64,000 nt of DNA from Pandoraea captiosa (GTDB taxonomy: Bacteria > Pseudomonadota > Gammaproteobacteria > Burkholderiales > Burkholderiaceae), in the NCBI RefSeq assembly GCF_902459775.1, contig NZ_CABPSQ010000003.1:124001-188000 (forward strand), in the 5' to 3' direction. The position numbers and the translations under genes are program-made. Under the pieces are notes generated by a model. The model made no database searches. It saw only the letters and a list, made by a program, of their open reading frames with translations, and was not told where the DNA came from. Below, in pieces: positions 42,470-51,998 of this stretch (within the stretch, counting starts at the first letter, position 1; every line of letters begins with the position of its first letter).

Positions 42470-42795
42470 CGGACGATGCCGCCAAGCACGGTCAGACCGT
42501 CAGGCGACACACGACGCACCACCTCGGCACGCAGCGCGACGCCTGCCTGCGCATCCATCCCCGGCGGTTGGGCCGCCTCGCTCACTGCGCCGCGCCGACC
42601 GGCACGCGCCTTTGCGCGCCCGTCCCCGGACCGGCTCGACGTCTGCCCGATGTCCGGCGTCACCGAGGATGACGCCGGACCACTAGGGGGCGTCCCCCTC
42701 GACGATCGTGAGGATTGGGGTGATGTCGGAGATTCGATCACGACGGGAAGAAAAGGAAAAGGCATGGACGGCGCGTTGGACGAATGAGACGGCAT
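42466..42795 (-). CDS. Small Ser/Pro-rich protein, first gene of a coupled pair
   Basis: 109 residues. The N-terminal 65 residues are Ser/Pro-rich and probably disordered; the C-terminal part is more ordered (GVALRAEVVRRVSPDGLTVL). An AGGAG ribosome-binding site lies 5-6 bases before the ATG at 42795, which strongly supports translation. The stop overlaps the next gene's start. No family recognised. The layout (short peptide then a helical enzyme-like protein) could fit a peptide-modifying pair, but no leader/core or modifying-enzyme motif is seen. Confidence 0.55.
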   Translation of the reverse strand: MPSHSSNAPSMPFPFLPVVIESPTSPQSSRSSRGTPPSGPASSSVTPDIGQTSSRSGDGRAKARAGRRGAVSEAAQPPGMDAQAGVALRAEVVRRVSPDGLTVLGGIVR

Positions 42796-43311
42796 GTCGG
42801 CTCCTGTCAGCGGTGGATAGGCTGGGCAATGACTCGGGTGGCGCTGCCGCCCGGTAGGACAACCGTCGGCGCGCGAAGACGAGCCATGCATCGAGTGCAG
42901 AAGACGTGGAAGACGGCAGCGCTACCGGCGGGGCGGAACGACTACCTTAGGAAATCCCGGCAGCCTGCGGAAGAGGACGAAACTCTAGGACTTTTCACAT
43001 GAGATTGAATGTGAACCGTCCGAAATTCCCGCTCAGGGGCGAGCCGTCGGCCTTTCCGCGCCGCCATACGCCGCGAAAATAGGACGTTTTCCCAAGCGAT
43101 ATTCACGTGAATTTTGAGAAATTTCCCAAGAACGAACGGCGATTTTGAAAAGACACACAGCCAATGCCAGCAAAGGTGACGTGCGCCCCGCCGACACGAC
43201 GGCGTCGCGTCGACATGCCGCAGCTTGGCATGCGCGGGAACCGGCATCGCACGAGTACAATCGATCGCACGCCACACATCGCTATAGGTCGCCACACAAG
43301 GAGTGACAGCC
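42796..43311. other. Divergent intergenic region
   Basis: 516 bp between the orphan pair and the nitrate-reductase-associated gene. Locally AT-richer around 42950-43150. I find no RNA gene or protein-like frame; promoters of both flanking genes lie here. Confidence 0.45.
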
Positions 43312-43788
43312 ATGCACCTTTACCAGCGTCTGCCGATCTTTGTTTTCGAGATCGAAGCCTGCGAAAACCTGAAGTACATCACGATGGCCATTCGCTTCAA
43401 TCTGGATCGCAACGGCCAGCATCTGTCATTGGCGGACTGGCAGCGCCTGCCGCAAGAGGCGCGTGAGACGCTTGCGTCGTGTGTGCCGGGAGATGAGGAC
43501 TTCGCCGCGCGTCTCGAAGAAATCGCACGCACGCACCTGGGGCAGGACGTCGAGCGCAGTGTCGACGCGGCATCCACGGCTTGGCAGGACGTGAATGCGC
43601 TGCCGCCGGGCCTGCTCAGGCAGTGTGAACTGGCCGATTTGCTGCCGCCGGACGTTCTCGACTGGGGCACCCTCACGCCGTTTCGTCGCTACGTGCTGAC
43701 GAAGCTGTCGCGCCGCGATACGCTCAATCATTGCTTTGTCCCCGCCATGCTCGAATTCGGACTCGCGCAAACGCAAGCCGAACTCTAG
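43312..43788 (+). CDS. Nitrate reductase associated protein
   Basis: 158 residues, single domain. FVFEIEACENLKYITMAIRF (about residues 10-29) and DWGTLTPFRRYVLTKLSR near residue 123 follow the Nitr_red_assoc family, small proteins sometimes found with assimilatory nitrate reductase. AAGGAG precedes the ATG at 43312 by 7 bases; the longer GTG start at 43303 is less likely. No nitrate reductase gene is in this window, so its role here is unknown. Confidence 0.78.
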   Translation: MHLYQRLPIFVFEIEACENLKYITMAIRFNLDRNGQHLSLADWQRLPQEARETLASCVPGDEDFAARLEEIARTHLGQDVERSVDAASTAWQDVNALPPGLLRQCELADLLPPDVLDWGTLTPFRRYVLTKLSRRDTLNHCFVPAMLEFGLAQTQAEL

Positions 43789-43800
43789 GCAATGCGACGG

Positions 43801-43834
43801 GTCGGCCATCCCTCGCGTGACAGGCATGGCCGAC
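43801..43834. terminator. Hairpin between convergent genes (possible terminator)
   Basis: GTCGGCCAT (43801-43809) pairs with ATGGCCGAC (43826-43834), 16-base loop. No clear T-run follows. Confidence 0.35.
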
Positions 43835-43896
43835 AATCCGGCGTAGTGAGGCTACCGGGCTCTCGAACTACCGGACCTACCGAATCCATCGGGCCG

Positions 43897-45504
43897 TCAG
43901 GTCACCGGCGCCGGGTTGAACAGCGTGAGCGCGTTGTGCAGCCCCCAACGCTCGGCCCATGTCTTTTCCCCGCTCGCGACGGCGAGCATGAGGTGGAACA
44001 ACTGCCAGCCCACGTCCTCGATGGTGGCCTCTCCCGTCGCGATACGTCCCGCATCCACATCCATCAGATCGTGCCACCGGCGCGCCAGATCCGAGCGTGT
44101 CGCCACCTTGATCACGGGGACTTCCGCGAGGCCGTAAGGCGTGCCGCGCCCCGTGGTGAACACATGCAGGTTGATCCCGGCCGCCAACTGCAACGTGCCG
44201 CAGATGAAATCGCTGGCCGGTGTCGCCGCGTAGATCAGTCCGCGCTGGCGCGCCCGATCCAGTTTCGCGCCGGGCGAGACCACGCCGTGAATCGGGCCGC
44301 TTCCCGACTTCACGATCGACCCCATGGCTTTCTCGACGATGTTCGACAGGCCGCCGCGCTTGTTGCCGGGCGTCGTGTTGGCGCTGCGATCGACGCGACC
44401 GCGCTCCAGATAGGCGTCGTACCAGGCCATTTCGCGAATCATCGCTTCGGCCACTTCCGGCGTGGCCGCGCGTGAGGTGAGCTGATCGATGCCGTCGCGC
44501 ACCTCGGTGACTTCGGAGAACAGCACGGTCGCGCCTGCACGCACGAGCAAGTCCGTTGCGAATCCCACGGCGGGATTGGCCGTGACACCGGAGAAGGCAT
44601 CGCTGCCGCCGCACTGCACACCCACGATCAGCTCGGACGCAGGCACCGTCTCGCGCTTTCGTGCATTCAATCGTTCGAGATGCGTGCGCGCCGTCGTCAG
44701 AATCGAATCGATCATCGACAGAAATCCGACGTGCCCTTCGTCCTGCAAGCAGACGGTATCGGGCTTGCCGTCCGGCCCGGCGCTGCCGATGGGAATGCTG
44801 CCAGCCGGCAGCAGACGCTCGGGCTGCAACTTCTCGCATCCGAGACTCACCACCATGACCTCGCCGCCGAAGTTGGGATTCGTGGCGATGTTACGCAGCG
44901 TGCGGATAGGCACGATGGCGTCGGGGGCGTCGATGGCCACACCGCAGCCGTACGTATGCTCAAGTGCGACGACGTCGTCGACATTGGGGTACTGCGCCAG
45001 CAACGTCTCCTTGATCCGCTTGACGGCGAACTCGACCACGCCCGCCACGCATTGAACCGTCGTGGTAATCGCCAGAATATTGCGCGTGCCGACGGAGCCG
45101 TCCGCATTGCGATACCCCTGAAACGTAAAGCCATCGAGCGGCGGCAGGTCAGTGGGCACCCGCGTGCTGATCGGCAGATGATCGAGCGACGGTGCACCCG
45201 GCATGGCCAGGTTGCGCTCGTTGACCCAGCTTCCGGCCGGTAACGGCTGCGCCGCATAGCCGATCACCACGCCGTAGCGAATGACAGCCGCCCCTTCGGC
45301 CAGATCCGTCAGAGCGACCTTGTGGCCTTGCGGCACGGCGTCGACGAGCGTGAGCCCGTCGGCAAAGCGGCTGCCCGCAGGCAAGCCACCGTCGTTGACC
45401 ACGATGGCGACGTTGTCCTGCGGCTGCATCCTGATGTAGCGCGGCGCATTCTTCGCATCCTTCGCGTCTTTCGCCACATCCCCCATGTCTTTCGTCGTTG
45501 CCAT
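43897..45504 (-). CDS. garD: Galactarate dehydratase GarD
   Basis: 535 residues, UxaA/GarD family. Dehydrates D-galactarate to 5-dehydro-4-deoxy-D-glucarate using iron. An N-terminal SAF-like domain (about residues 25-110) is followed by the catalytic domain with [10 protein letters not shown] (about 205), [15 protein letters not shown] and [13 protein letters not shown] (about 320). Start at 45504 has GGAG at good spacing; the frame start at 45633 overlaps the promoter. Divergent from the kdgD-like gene, sharing a 398-bp control region with two operator-like sites. Confidence 0.92.
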   Translation of the reverse strand: MATTKDMGDVAKDAKDAKNAPRYIRMQPQDNVAIVVNDGGLPAGSRFADGLTLVDAVPQGHKVALTDLAEGAAVIRYGVVIGYAAQPLPAGSWVNERNLAMPGAPSLDHLPISTRVPTDLPPLDGFTFQGYRNADGSVGTRNILAITTTVQCVAGVVEFAVKRIKETLLAQYPNVDDVVALEHTYGCGVAIDAPDAIVPIRTLRNIATNPNFGGEVMVVSLGCEKLQPERLLPAGSIPIGSAGPDGKPDTVCLQDEGHVGFLSMIDSILTTARTHLERLNARKRETVPASELIVGVQCGGSDAFSGVTANPAVGFATDLLVRAGATVLFSEVTEVRDGIDQLTSRAATPEVAEAMIREMAWYDAYLERGRVDRSANTTPGNKRGGLSNIVEKAMGSIVKSGSGPIHGVVSPGAKLDRARQRGLIYAATPASDFICGTLQLAAGINLHVFTTGRGTPYGLAEVPVIKVATRSDLARRWHDLMDVDAGRIATGEATIEDVGWQLFHLMLAVASGEKTWAERWGLHNALTLFNPAPVT

Positions 45505-45647
45505 CTTGCTCGCTCCCTCCCCCTGATCTCGCCGTGCGATCGAAGACGCCGTATGCATTCGCCGATGCCTGCGGGCTGTCGTGCCGATCCGACACAGCAC
45601 AAATTCCAACGGCCGTCGTTGATGTACGCTCAACCACCCGTCACTTA

Positions 45648-45662
45648 TGCGTCATCATACAT
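45648..45662 (+). promoter_or_regulatory. Operator-like site A (GntR/FadR type)
   Basis: TGCGTCATCATACAT. Shares GTCATCRTA with three other sites at 45811, 55195 and 55386. Confidence 0.6.
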
Positions 45663-45810
45663 CTAGACGCGTCATTCTGCGCGGCCTGCCAGGCCTTCAA
45701 AGGAATCAGGAAAAACCCTTCCCGAACCTTTTAACGTATCTTACCAGCGCTTTTGCGGGTTTATCCCACTGCCTTTCGCGCGGCCAGCCTCTTGTTCGAC
45801 CTCAACACAT

Positions 45811-45830
45811 GTTATACGATGACATATAAC
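45811..45830 (-). promoter_or_regulatory. Operator-like site B (GntR/FadR type)
   Basis: On the minus strand GTTATATGTCATCGTATAAC, also an imperfect palindrome (GTTATA...TATAAC). Contains GTCATCGTA. Confidence 0.65.
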
Positions 45831-45902
45831 TCAGCGCCGAGCGCTGGTTGAGCGCCTCTTTATTCATCGAATCCGGCCCCACAGCCGACAGGAACTCTTG
45901 AA

Positions 45903-46814
45903 ATGACTGCACCTCAGGAACTCAAGCAAATCGTCTCGGACGGCTTGTTGTCTTTCCCCGTGACCGACTTCGACGCAAACGGCGACTTCAACGCGCGCAG
46001 CTATGCCGCGCGTCTCGAGTGGCTCGCCCCGTTCGGCGCAACGGCGCTCTTCGCGGCGGGCGGCACCGGCGAGTTCTTCTCGCTCACGCCTCAGGACTAC
46101 AGCGCCGTGATCAAGACGGCCGTCGACACGTGCGCCGGCAAGGTACCGATCCTGGCCGGCGCTGGCGGCCCGACCCGTCTGGCCATCGACTATGCGCGCG
46201 AAGCCGAGCGGCTCGGCGCCAAGGGCGTGCTACTCATGCCCCACTACCTGACCGAAGCCAGCCTCGACGGCATTGCCGCGCACGTCGAACAGGTCTGCAA
46301 GGCCGTCAACATCGGCGTGATCGTGTACAACCGCGCGAATTCGAAGCTCGGCGCCGACCAGTTGGAGCGTCTTGCGGAAAAATGCCCCAACCTGATCGGC
46401 TTCAAGGACGGCGTGGGCGACATCGAGCGCATGGTGCAGATTCGCCGCCGTATGGGCGATCGCTTCTCGTATCTGGGCGGTTTGCCAACGGCTGAAGTCT
46501 ACGCCGCGGCTTATCGCGCGCTGGGCGTGCCGGTGTATTCGTCAGCCGTGTTCAACTTCATTCCGAAAACGGCCATGAAGTTCTATCACGCGGTATGCAA
46601 TAACGATCAGGAGACGATGGGGCATCTGCTCGACACGTTCTTCCTGCCATATCTCGAAATCCGCAACCGCCGCGCCGGATACGCCGTGAGCATCGTCAAG
46701 GCCGGTGCGAAGCTGGTCGGCCACGACGCCGGTCCGGTGCGCGCGCCGCTGACCGACCTGCTGCCGGACGAACTCGCCGCGCTCGATGCCCTCATCAAGA
46801 CAGTCGAAGGCTGA
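45903..46814 (+). CDS. 5-dehydro-4-deoxyglucarate dehydratase
   Basis: 303 residues, DHDPS/NAL aldolase superfamily. Converts 5-keto-4-deoxy-D-glucarate, the product of GarD and GudD, to 2-oxoglutarate semialdehyde with loss of water and CO2. Key features: [10 protein letters not shown] (about residues 49-58), the Tyr in IVYNRANS (about 141) and the Schiff-base Lys in GFKDGVGD (about 165). Full length. Followed 9 bases on by the semialdehyde dehydrogenase, so they form an operon ended by a terminator at 48465. Confidence 0.92.
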   Translation: MTAPQELKQIVSDGLLSFPVTDFDANGDFNARSYAARLEWLAPFGATALFAAGGTGEFFSLTPQDYSAVIKTAVDTCAGKVPILAGAGGPTRLAIDYAREAERLGAKGVLLMPHYLTEASLDGIAAHVEQVCKAVNIGVIVYNRANSKLGADQLERLAEKCPNLIGFKDGVGDIERMVQIRRRMGDRFSYLGGLPTAEVYAAAYRALGVPVYSSAVFNFIPKTAMKFYHAVCNNDQETMGHLLDTFFLPYLEIRNRRAGYAVSIVKAGAKLVGHDAGPVRAPLTDLLPDELAALDALIKTVEG

Positions 46815-46823
46815 GGAGCCCCC

Positions 46824-48398
46824 ATGCAGATTACCGGTGAGATGTTGATCGGCCGCGCCGACGTGCGCGGCAGCGCGGGCACACTCGAAGCGTTTGACCC
46901 GTCGCGCGGCGAGCGTCTGACGCCGCCGTTCGGCGCGGGGACCGTGCAGGACGTGGCTCGGGCGTGCGAGCTGGCGCGCGATGCTTTCGATGCGTTCCGT
47001 TCGCTGCCGCTCGCCAGACGCGCCGAATTTCTGGAAGCCGTCGCTCAGGCGATTCTCGATCTCGGCGACGCGCTCATCGAACGGGCGCACGCGGAGACGG
47101 GCCTGCCCGTAGCCCGCCTGCAAGGCGAGCGCGGGCGCACCGTCGGCCAGTTGCGGATGTTCGCCCGTGTGGTGCGCGACGGTCATTTCCTCGACGCCAC
47201 CATCGACCCGGCGCAACCGGCACGCGAACCGATGCCGCGCAGCGACCTGCGTCTGGCGAAGATCGGCCTCGGTCCCGTGGCCGTGTTCGGCGCAAGCAAC
47301 TTCCCGCTGGCATTTTCGGTGGCAGGCGGCGACACTGCCTCGGCATTCGCGGCAGGCTGTCCGGTGATCGTCAAGGCCCACTCGGCGCACCTCGGCACGT
47401 CGGAGTTGGTCGCTCGCGCCGTTCGCTCGGCGGTGCAGAAACTCGGTCTGCCCGAAGGCGTGTTCTCGCTGCTCGTCGGCGAGCGTGCCGTGGGGGAGGC
47501 ACTGGTGGCGCATCCCGCGATCGCTGCGGTCGGCTTCACCGGTTCCCGCACTGGCGGCCTTGCACTGCAACGCATTGCACAGTCGCGCGCCGTGCCGATT
47601 CCCGTCTATGCCGAGATGAGCAGTATCAACCCGGTGTATCTGCTGCCCGAGGCGCTGGCCGCGCGCGGCGACGCCATCGCGAGAGGTTTCGTCGAATCGC
47701 TGACCATGGGCGTCGGTCAGTTCTGCACGAATCCCGGCTTGGTACTGGGTATCGCGGGCGACGCCCTCGAACGCTTCTGTAACAGCGCTGCCGAGGCACT
47801 CGCGGCGAAGTCCGCAGGCACCATGCTCACACCCGGCATCCAGCAGGCGTACGAACGCGGTGTCGCGCGCCTGAGCGACGAAGCGAACGTAACCCTCGTT
47901 GCGCGCGGTCAGTCGGGGGGTGCGTGCCAGGGGCAGGCGGCATTGTTCCGTACGACGGCGGCGCAGTTCCTCGCGACACCGGCGCTGCATGACGAGATGT
48001 TCGGTCCGGCATCGGTCGTGATCGCGTGCGATACGGTCGACGAGATGATCGCCATCACCGAACGTCTGGAAGGCCAACTCACGGCAACACTGCAACTGGA
48101 CGCCGGCGACACGGCACCGGCGCGTCGTTTGCTGCCGAGTCTCGAACGGCGTGCGGGCCGCATTCTCGCCAATGGGTTCCCGACCGGCGTCGAGGTGTGT
48201 CACGCCATGGTGCATGGGGGTCCGTTCCCCGCCACGTCGAACGCCATGTTCACGTCGGTCGGTGCATCGGCCATCGATCGCTTCCTACGCCCGGTTTGCT
48301 ACCAGGACCTGCCCGATGCGCTTCTGCCCGAAGCGTTGCAAGAAGGCAATCCGCTTGGCCTGTGGCGGCTTCGCGACGGCGCGCTCGTTCAGCGATAA
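46824..48398 (+). CDS. 2-oxoglutarate semialdehyde dehydrogenase (NADP-type ALDH)
   Basis: 524 residues. Oxidises 2-oxoglutarate semialdehyde to 2-oxoglutarate, completing sugar-acid catabolism. ALDH features: [16 protein letters not shown] (about residues 154-169), the Glu in [18 protein letters not shown] (about 264), the catalytic Cys in GQFCTNPGL (about 300) and [16 protein letters not shown] near 450. Starts 9 bases after the dehydratase. Assignment to this substrate comes from the operon context. Confidence 0.92.
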   Translation: MQITGEMLIGRADVRGSAGTLEAFDPSRGERLTPPFGAGTVQDVARACELARDAFDAFRSLPLARRAEFLEAVAQAILDLGDALIERAHAETGLPVARLQGERGRTVGQLRMFARVVRDGHFLDATIDPAQPAREPMPRSDLRLAKIGLGPVAVFGASNFPLAFSVAGGDTASAFAAGCPVIVKAHSAHLGTSELVARAVRSAVQKLGLPEGVFSLLVGERAVGEALVAHPAIAAVGFTGSRTGGLALQRIAQSRAVPIPVYAEMSSINPVYLLPEALAARGDAIARGFVESLTMGVGQFCTNPGLVLGIAGDALERFCNSAAEALAAKSAGTMLTPGIQQAYERGVARLSDEANVTLVARGQSGGACQGQAALFRTTAAQFLATPALHDEMFGPASVVIACDTVDEMIAITERLEGQLTATLQLDAGDTAPARRLLPSLERRAGRILANGFPTGVEVCHAMVHGGPFPATSNAMFTSVGASAIDRFLRPVCYQDLPDALLPEALQEGNPLGLWRLRDGALVQR

Positions 48399-48464
48399 GG
48401 GCTACGTCAACCGTTTCGACCTGCCCTGCGATAGCGAACGCCGCGCGGCACGCCTGACGCAATG

Positions 48465-48497
48465 ACGAACGCCCTCGATCTCGAGGGCGTTCGTTTT
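48465..48497 (+). terminator. Intrinsic terminator of the dehydratase-dehydrogenase operon
   Basis: ACGAACGCCCTCGA (48465-48478) pairs perfectly with TCGAGGGCGTTCGT (48481-48494) with a 2-base gap, followed by TTTT (48494-48497). Confidence 0.93.
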
Positions 48498-48550
48498 CGA
48501 TACGCAACGGTGGCGAAGGAACCGCAGTCATGCGGCGTGCCTATGAAGTC

Positions 48551-48593
48551 CGCTCATGAAGCACGCTCATGAAGCACGCTTAGCACGTTCATG
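48551..48593 (+). repeat. Short imperfect repeat CGCTCATGAAGCA
   Basis: CGCTCATGAAGCA at 48551-48563 and CGCTCATGAAGCA at 48564-48576, then a diverged third unit. Lies just downstream of the anti-sigma gene end. Confidence 0.6.
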
Positions 48594-49596
48594 AAGCGCC
48601 ATAAAGCGGCGCAATCTCCGTTTTCACCGACATGCTGTACAGCGGCGTGACAGTCCCTGCCGCGAGCACTCTCGCGACCGCCTTGAGGTCGGTCGAGCCG
48701 GGTGCGCCGATGAGCGCATAGCCGATCTCGCCCTTACGCCACGTCACCACGCCCATGGTGTCGACCTGCTGTTCGGCAATCCCCTGATCGGGGCGCGCAT
48801 CGTGCACCACGCACAGCGCCACAGGATCGCCCTTCGCCGGGAGATACACCATCTGCACCAACGTGCGGTCCTTCCAGCGCAGACGCTGCACCCGCTTGAA
48901 GGTAAGCCCCTGTGCGCGCAAATCCGGCACGCTGATGTCGAGCTTGTCGTTCTGGCGAATATCGCTGACGGTGCGCTCGGTGTCGCTGTCGTCCACGTGA
49001 ATCGAGGCAACCGTGTCTCGTGCGTACAGCTGCTGATACTCGGCAGCCGCACGCACCCATGTCCGGGCCGGTGCCTGCCCGGCGGGCACCGAAGCGCTCA
49101 TGAAGCCGCCGGCGGACCGGTTCAGCACGCCCGAGAGCAACGGCAAGGTCACGGCCGTGGCCGCCACACCGGCCGCGAAAGCCGCCGCGAGCCACCACGG
49201 CCGCACACGAGCGCCCGCCGGGGCGTCGTTGGCGGCCAGCGCCTTGTGCGGCTCGCCCACGCGAACGGGCATGGCGGCGTCCGCGGGTTTGACTGCGACC
49301 GGCTCAGGCGCGTCCTGCATCACTGGCATTGGTGGCATCGGCGGCACCTGCGACACCTCACGCTGCGCGTGCGCGCGCAGCAGCGCGTCGAGACTCGCCG
49401 TCAGACGTTCCGGCACCGGCGGGAGGACTTGTGCGGCAAACGTCTCGCGATACGGCAGACGTGAGGCCCGCAACGACTCGAGCACATCGGCCAGCTCGGG
49501 CGACGCGGCGATGGCCGCTTCCACTTCCGCACGCTGCGCAGCGGGGAGCGTGCCGTCGACGTAGGCGAGCAGGCGGATATCGTCTTCGTTCATCAC
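48589..49596 (-). CDS. Membrane anti-sigma factor
   Basis: 335 residues. An N-terminal cytoplasmic part (about 1-70, MNEDDIRLLAYVDGTLPAAQ) resembles zinc-less anti-sigma domains. A single membrane helix (WWLAAAFAAGVAATAVTLPL, about residue 138) leads to a periplasmic domain of about 180 residues with no family I recognise. The ATG overlaps the sigma gene stop. Would hold the ECF sigma inactive until a periplasmic signal releases it. Confidence 0.85.
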   Translation of the reverse strand: MMNEDDIRLLAYVDGTLPAAQRAEVEAAIAASPELADVLESLRASRLPYRETFAAQVLPPVPERLTASLDALLRAHAQREVSQVPPMPPMPVMQDAPEPVAVKPADAAMPVRVGEPHKALAANDAPAGARVRPWWLAAAFAAGVAATAVTLPLLSGVLNRSAGGFMSASVPAGQAPARTWVRAAAEYQQLYARDTVASIHVDDSDTERTVSDIRQNDKLDISVPDLRAQGLTFKRVQRLRWKDRTLVQMVYLPAKGDPVALCVVHDARPDQGIAEQQVDTMGVVTWRKGEIGYALIGAPGSTDLKAVARVLAAGTVTPLYSMSVKTEIAPLYGAS

Positions 49597-50183
49597 GCGT
49601 CCTCCTCACGTGCGCCAACGGCGGGACCGGCCCGATGCTCGCGCGCCGGGCGGTCTGCGAGGCGGGGTTGCGCCTGCGGGTTCCGAAACTGGTCGCCGAC
49701 GGTTCGGCGCGCGCGCGACAGGCGGCTCATCACCGTACCGATCGGCACGTCGAGCACGTCGGCAGCCTCCTGATAACTCATTCCTTCCACGGCCACCAGC
49801 AGCAGCACGAGCCGTTGCGCCTCGGGCAGACGGTCGACGGCGCCGAAAACCTGGCGATAGCTGGCGAGGTCTTCGGGCGAGGACGCCTGAAGATCCGGCA
49901 CCGCCTCGATGTCCGCCTCGTCCCACGCGAGACTTCCGCGCGAGCGCACGCGACGCGCGCGGATCTCGTTGATCCACGTCGTATGCACGATGCTGAACAT
50001 CCAGCTCAGGGCCGACGTCCCCGGCTGCCACTGATGCACTCGCTCCAGCGCATGCACACAGGCGCGCTGCACGAGATCCTCGGCGTCATGGCGATCGCCT
50101 GCCACGCGCAACGCGAACGCCCAAAGGCGCGGTAGCAAGCCCGGGAGCAAGCTGGTTAAGTCCTGACCGTCCTGACCGATCAT
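49593..50183 (-). CDS. ECF-family RNA polymerase sigma factor
   Basis: 196 residues. Region 2 (about residues 18-85: DAEDLVQRACVHALERV and SWMFSIVHTTWINEIR) and region 4 (about 115-170: LPEAQRLVLLLVAVEGMSYQ and GTVMSRLSRARR) define an ECF sigma. I start at 50183; the longer frame to 50324 covers the upstream promoter. Coupled to the anti-sigma gene by a 4-base overlap. A TATAAT lies 82 bases upstream (minus strand, 50271-50266). Confidence 0.9.
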   Translation of the reverse strand: MIGQDGQDLTSLLPGLLPRLWAFALRVAGDRHDAEDLVQRACVHALERVHQWQPGTSALSWMFSIVHTTWINEIRARRVRSRGSLAWDEADIEAVPDLQASSPEDLASYRQVFGAVDRLPEAQRLVLLLVAVEGMSYQEAADVLDVPIGTVMSRLSRARRTVGDQFRNPQAQPRLADRPAREHRAGPAVGAREEDA

Positions 50184-50337
50184 CGGCGAATTTCCTGGCG
50201 GAGGCTGCCTGGCGGCAAACCATTCCGAAGCATCGCCGACGACTGCCGCCGGCGCTTGCCGCGAAATTATACTGAGCCGGCGCGACTTTGGTCGCGCCGT
50301 CCCGTCAGGACGATTCCATTGCACCGTTCACGCGCGC

Positions 50338-50730
50338 TCAGGGTTTGACGACGTGCCACACGTCCTTGACACCGTCGCCCTTCTTGTCGCCGGCGGCGGC
50401 ATCCTTGACGAACAGGTACAGCGGCTTGCCCTTGTAGGCCCACTGCTTCATGCCGTCGTTGCGCGTCACGATGGAGTAGTTGCCTTCGGCCTTGGCGCCG
50501 GCGTCGGCCATGACCGGCGGCCAGGCGGCGGCACACTGGTCGTTGCAGGCGCTCTTGCCGCTGTTGGCCACGTCGTTGTCGAACGTGTAGACGGTACGGC
50601 CCTGCGCGTCGACCAGCACGCCATCGGCGGTCTTGAGCGGCACTTCCGCGTGGGCTGCGGCCGCGGAGAACAACCCGGCGGCAGCCGCGAGACTGATGAG
50701 CACTGCGGACATCGATTGATGTTGTTTCAT
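50338..50730 (-). CDS. Secreted COG4315-type repeat protein
   Basis: 130 residues with a signal peptide ending AAAAHAE (about residue 28). Mature part shows the Lipoprotein_15 pattern: RTVYTFDNDVANSGKSACND, QCAAAWPPV, WAYKGKPLYLF, and HVVKP at the end. Two Cys. No lipobox. Such proteins are often near ECF sigma operons; the role may be in envelope stress or heme/metal binding but is unproven. AGGAG precedes the start. Confidence 0.85.
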   Translation of the reverse strand: MKQHQSMSAVLISLAAAAGLFSAAAAHAEVPLKTADGVLVDAQGRTVYTFDNDVANSGKSACNDQCAAAWPPVMADAGAKAEGNYSIVTRNDGMKQWAYKGKPLYLFVKDAAAGDKKGDGVKDVWHVVKP

Positions 50731-51017
50731 GACTTGGGCTCCTGAGTGAAATGTCGTTGTCGACACTCTCTGAACGTCTGGCGCCGACACCTTATTCCAC
50801 ACCCAATCATCGAAATTTTGTGCTGCGGCGCAGCACGCCCGACCCCTACGGCTTTCCTGCCGCGTTCCGGTCACGTCCCTGTCACTTGCGTGGCGCGCAC
50901 AAAAACGACGCTGGCGCCGTTCCCTCCGGCGCCAGCCATGTGCTTCATTACGTCGACTTGCGGTCCACTCGCGGTCCACTTGCGATCCGCTTGTCCAAGG
51001 CCGACTACTCGCGCCGG
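50731..51017. other. Intergenic region between ABC permease end and COG4315 gene
   Basis: 287 bp. Contains the COG4315 gene promoter and the 3' region of the ABC operon. No terminator with a T-run or gene seen. Confidence 0.4.
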
Positions 51018-51998
51018 CTAGTCCCCTTTCGGCGCCTCTTTCACGCGGCTGACCAACTGCGTCGGGCTCACGAACTGGAGGGCGATGAGCACCCACAGCA
51101 GCGTGATCGCCATGTAGATCATGGCCATCGCGTCGATGGACTGTGGCGCCCGCACCCCGGTCGAGAACACGGCGTAATACAACGCGACCACCAGCGTCTG
51201 CGTGTCCGGTCCCGCGGTGAAGAACGTCAGTTCGAACATGCCGATCGTGCGCACCAGCACGAGCAGCCCCGCCGCGAGAATGCCCGGCACCAGCAACGGC
51301 AGCAACACGTGACGGAAATACTTGAACGTGTTGGCCCCGAAGATGCGCGCGGCCGATTCGAGATTCGGGTCGATCTGCTCGATGAACGGCGTCATCACCA
51401 GAATCACGAAGGGCAGCGACGGCACGAGGTTCGCGAGAATCACGCCCGTGAGCGTGCCGCCCAGCCCGACCTTGTAGAGCACGGTCGCCATCGGAATGCC
51501 GTACGTCACCGGCGGCACCATCAACGGCAGCAGGAACACCAGCATGGCCAGCTTCTTGCCGGGGAACTGCGCTCGCGCCAGCGCATAGGCGGCGGGCACC
51601 CCGAGCGCAATCGACAGCAGCACGACAGCTCCCACGACCTCGACAGTCACCCACAGCACGTCGGCGAGCTGAAAGTCGCGCCACGCCTGCGCATACCAAT
51701 GCAGCGTGAAGCCCTCTGGCAGCGGTGTGCCGAACCATCGGGTGGCGAACGAATTCATCGTGACGGTGGCGATCATCAACGCCACGTTCACGAGGAAGAA
51801 GATCATCGCGCCCCACACCAGCACGCGCCACAGGCGAGACCCGGGGCCTTCGCGACGCATTTTCCGTCGTGCTTCGGGTGCCGCCGCCGACTGACGTTGC
51901 GACGCCTGTGTTGCCATGAAATCTCCGTTATGCGCGGCCATCGCTGCGGCTGGCGCCGATGTCGGCAATGTGGCCGGATTCTTGTTTGCCCGATTCAT
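51018..51998 (-). CDS. ABC transporter permease (PotC-like)
   Basis: 326 residues. Inner-membrane permease of the spermidine/putrescine/iron type; the EAA loop is in ESAARIFGANTFKYFRHVLLPLLVPG (residues about 214-239). About 45 N-terminal residues before the first helix are disordered (Ala/Gln/Arg-rich). Overlaps the stop of the second permease (51995-51998). Last gene of the potA-like operon. Confidence 0.9.
   Translation of the reverse strand: MNRANKNPATLPTSAPAAAMAAHNGDFMATQASQRQSAAAPEARRKMRREGPGSRLWRVLVWGAMIFFLVNVALMIATVTMNSFATRWFGTPLPEGFTLHWYAQAWRDFQLADVLWVTVEVVGAVVLLSIALGVPAAYALARAQFPGKKLAMLVFLLPLMVPPVTYGIPMATVLYKVGLGGTLTGVILANLVPSLPFVILVMTPFIEQIDPNLESAARIFGANTFKYFRHVLLPLLVPGILAAGLLVLVRTIGMFELTFFTAGPDTQTLVVALYYAVFSTGVRAPQSIDAMAMIYMAITLLWVLIALQFVSPTQLVSRVKEAPKGD

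Larger units (their letters stand above)
45505..45902. other. Divergent promoter region garD / dehydratase-dehydrogenase operon
   Basis: 398 bp with two copies of the GTCATCRTA motif (45648-45662 and 45811-45830). The second lies about 75 bp before the ATG at 45903, a likely repressor position. The region is AT-richer than its surroundings. Confidence 0.7.

Noticed and set aside
50266-50294. GGCGCGAC/GTCGCGCC hairpin near 50279 as a terminator
   Set aside because: No T-run on either strand; a TATAAT lies beside it, so it is more likely part of the sigma gene's promoter region.
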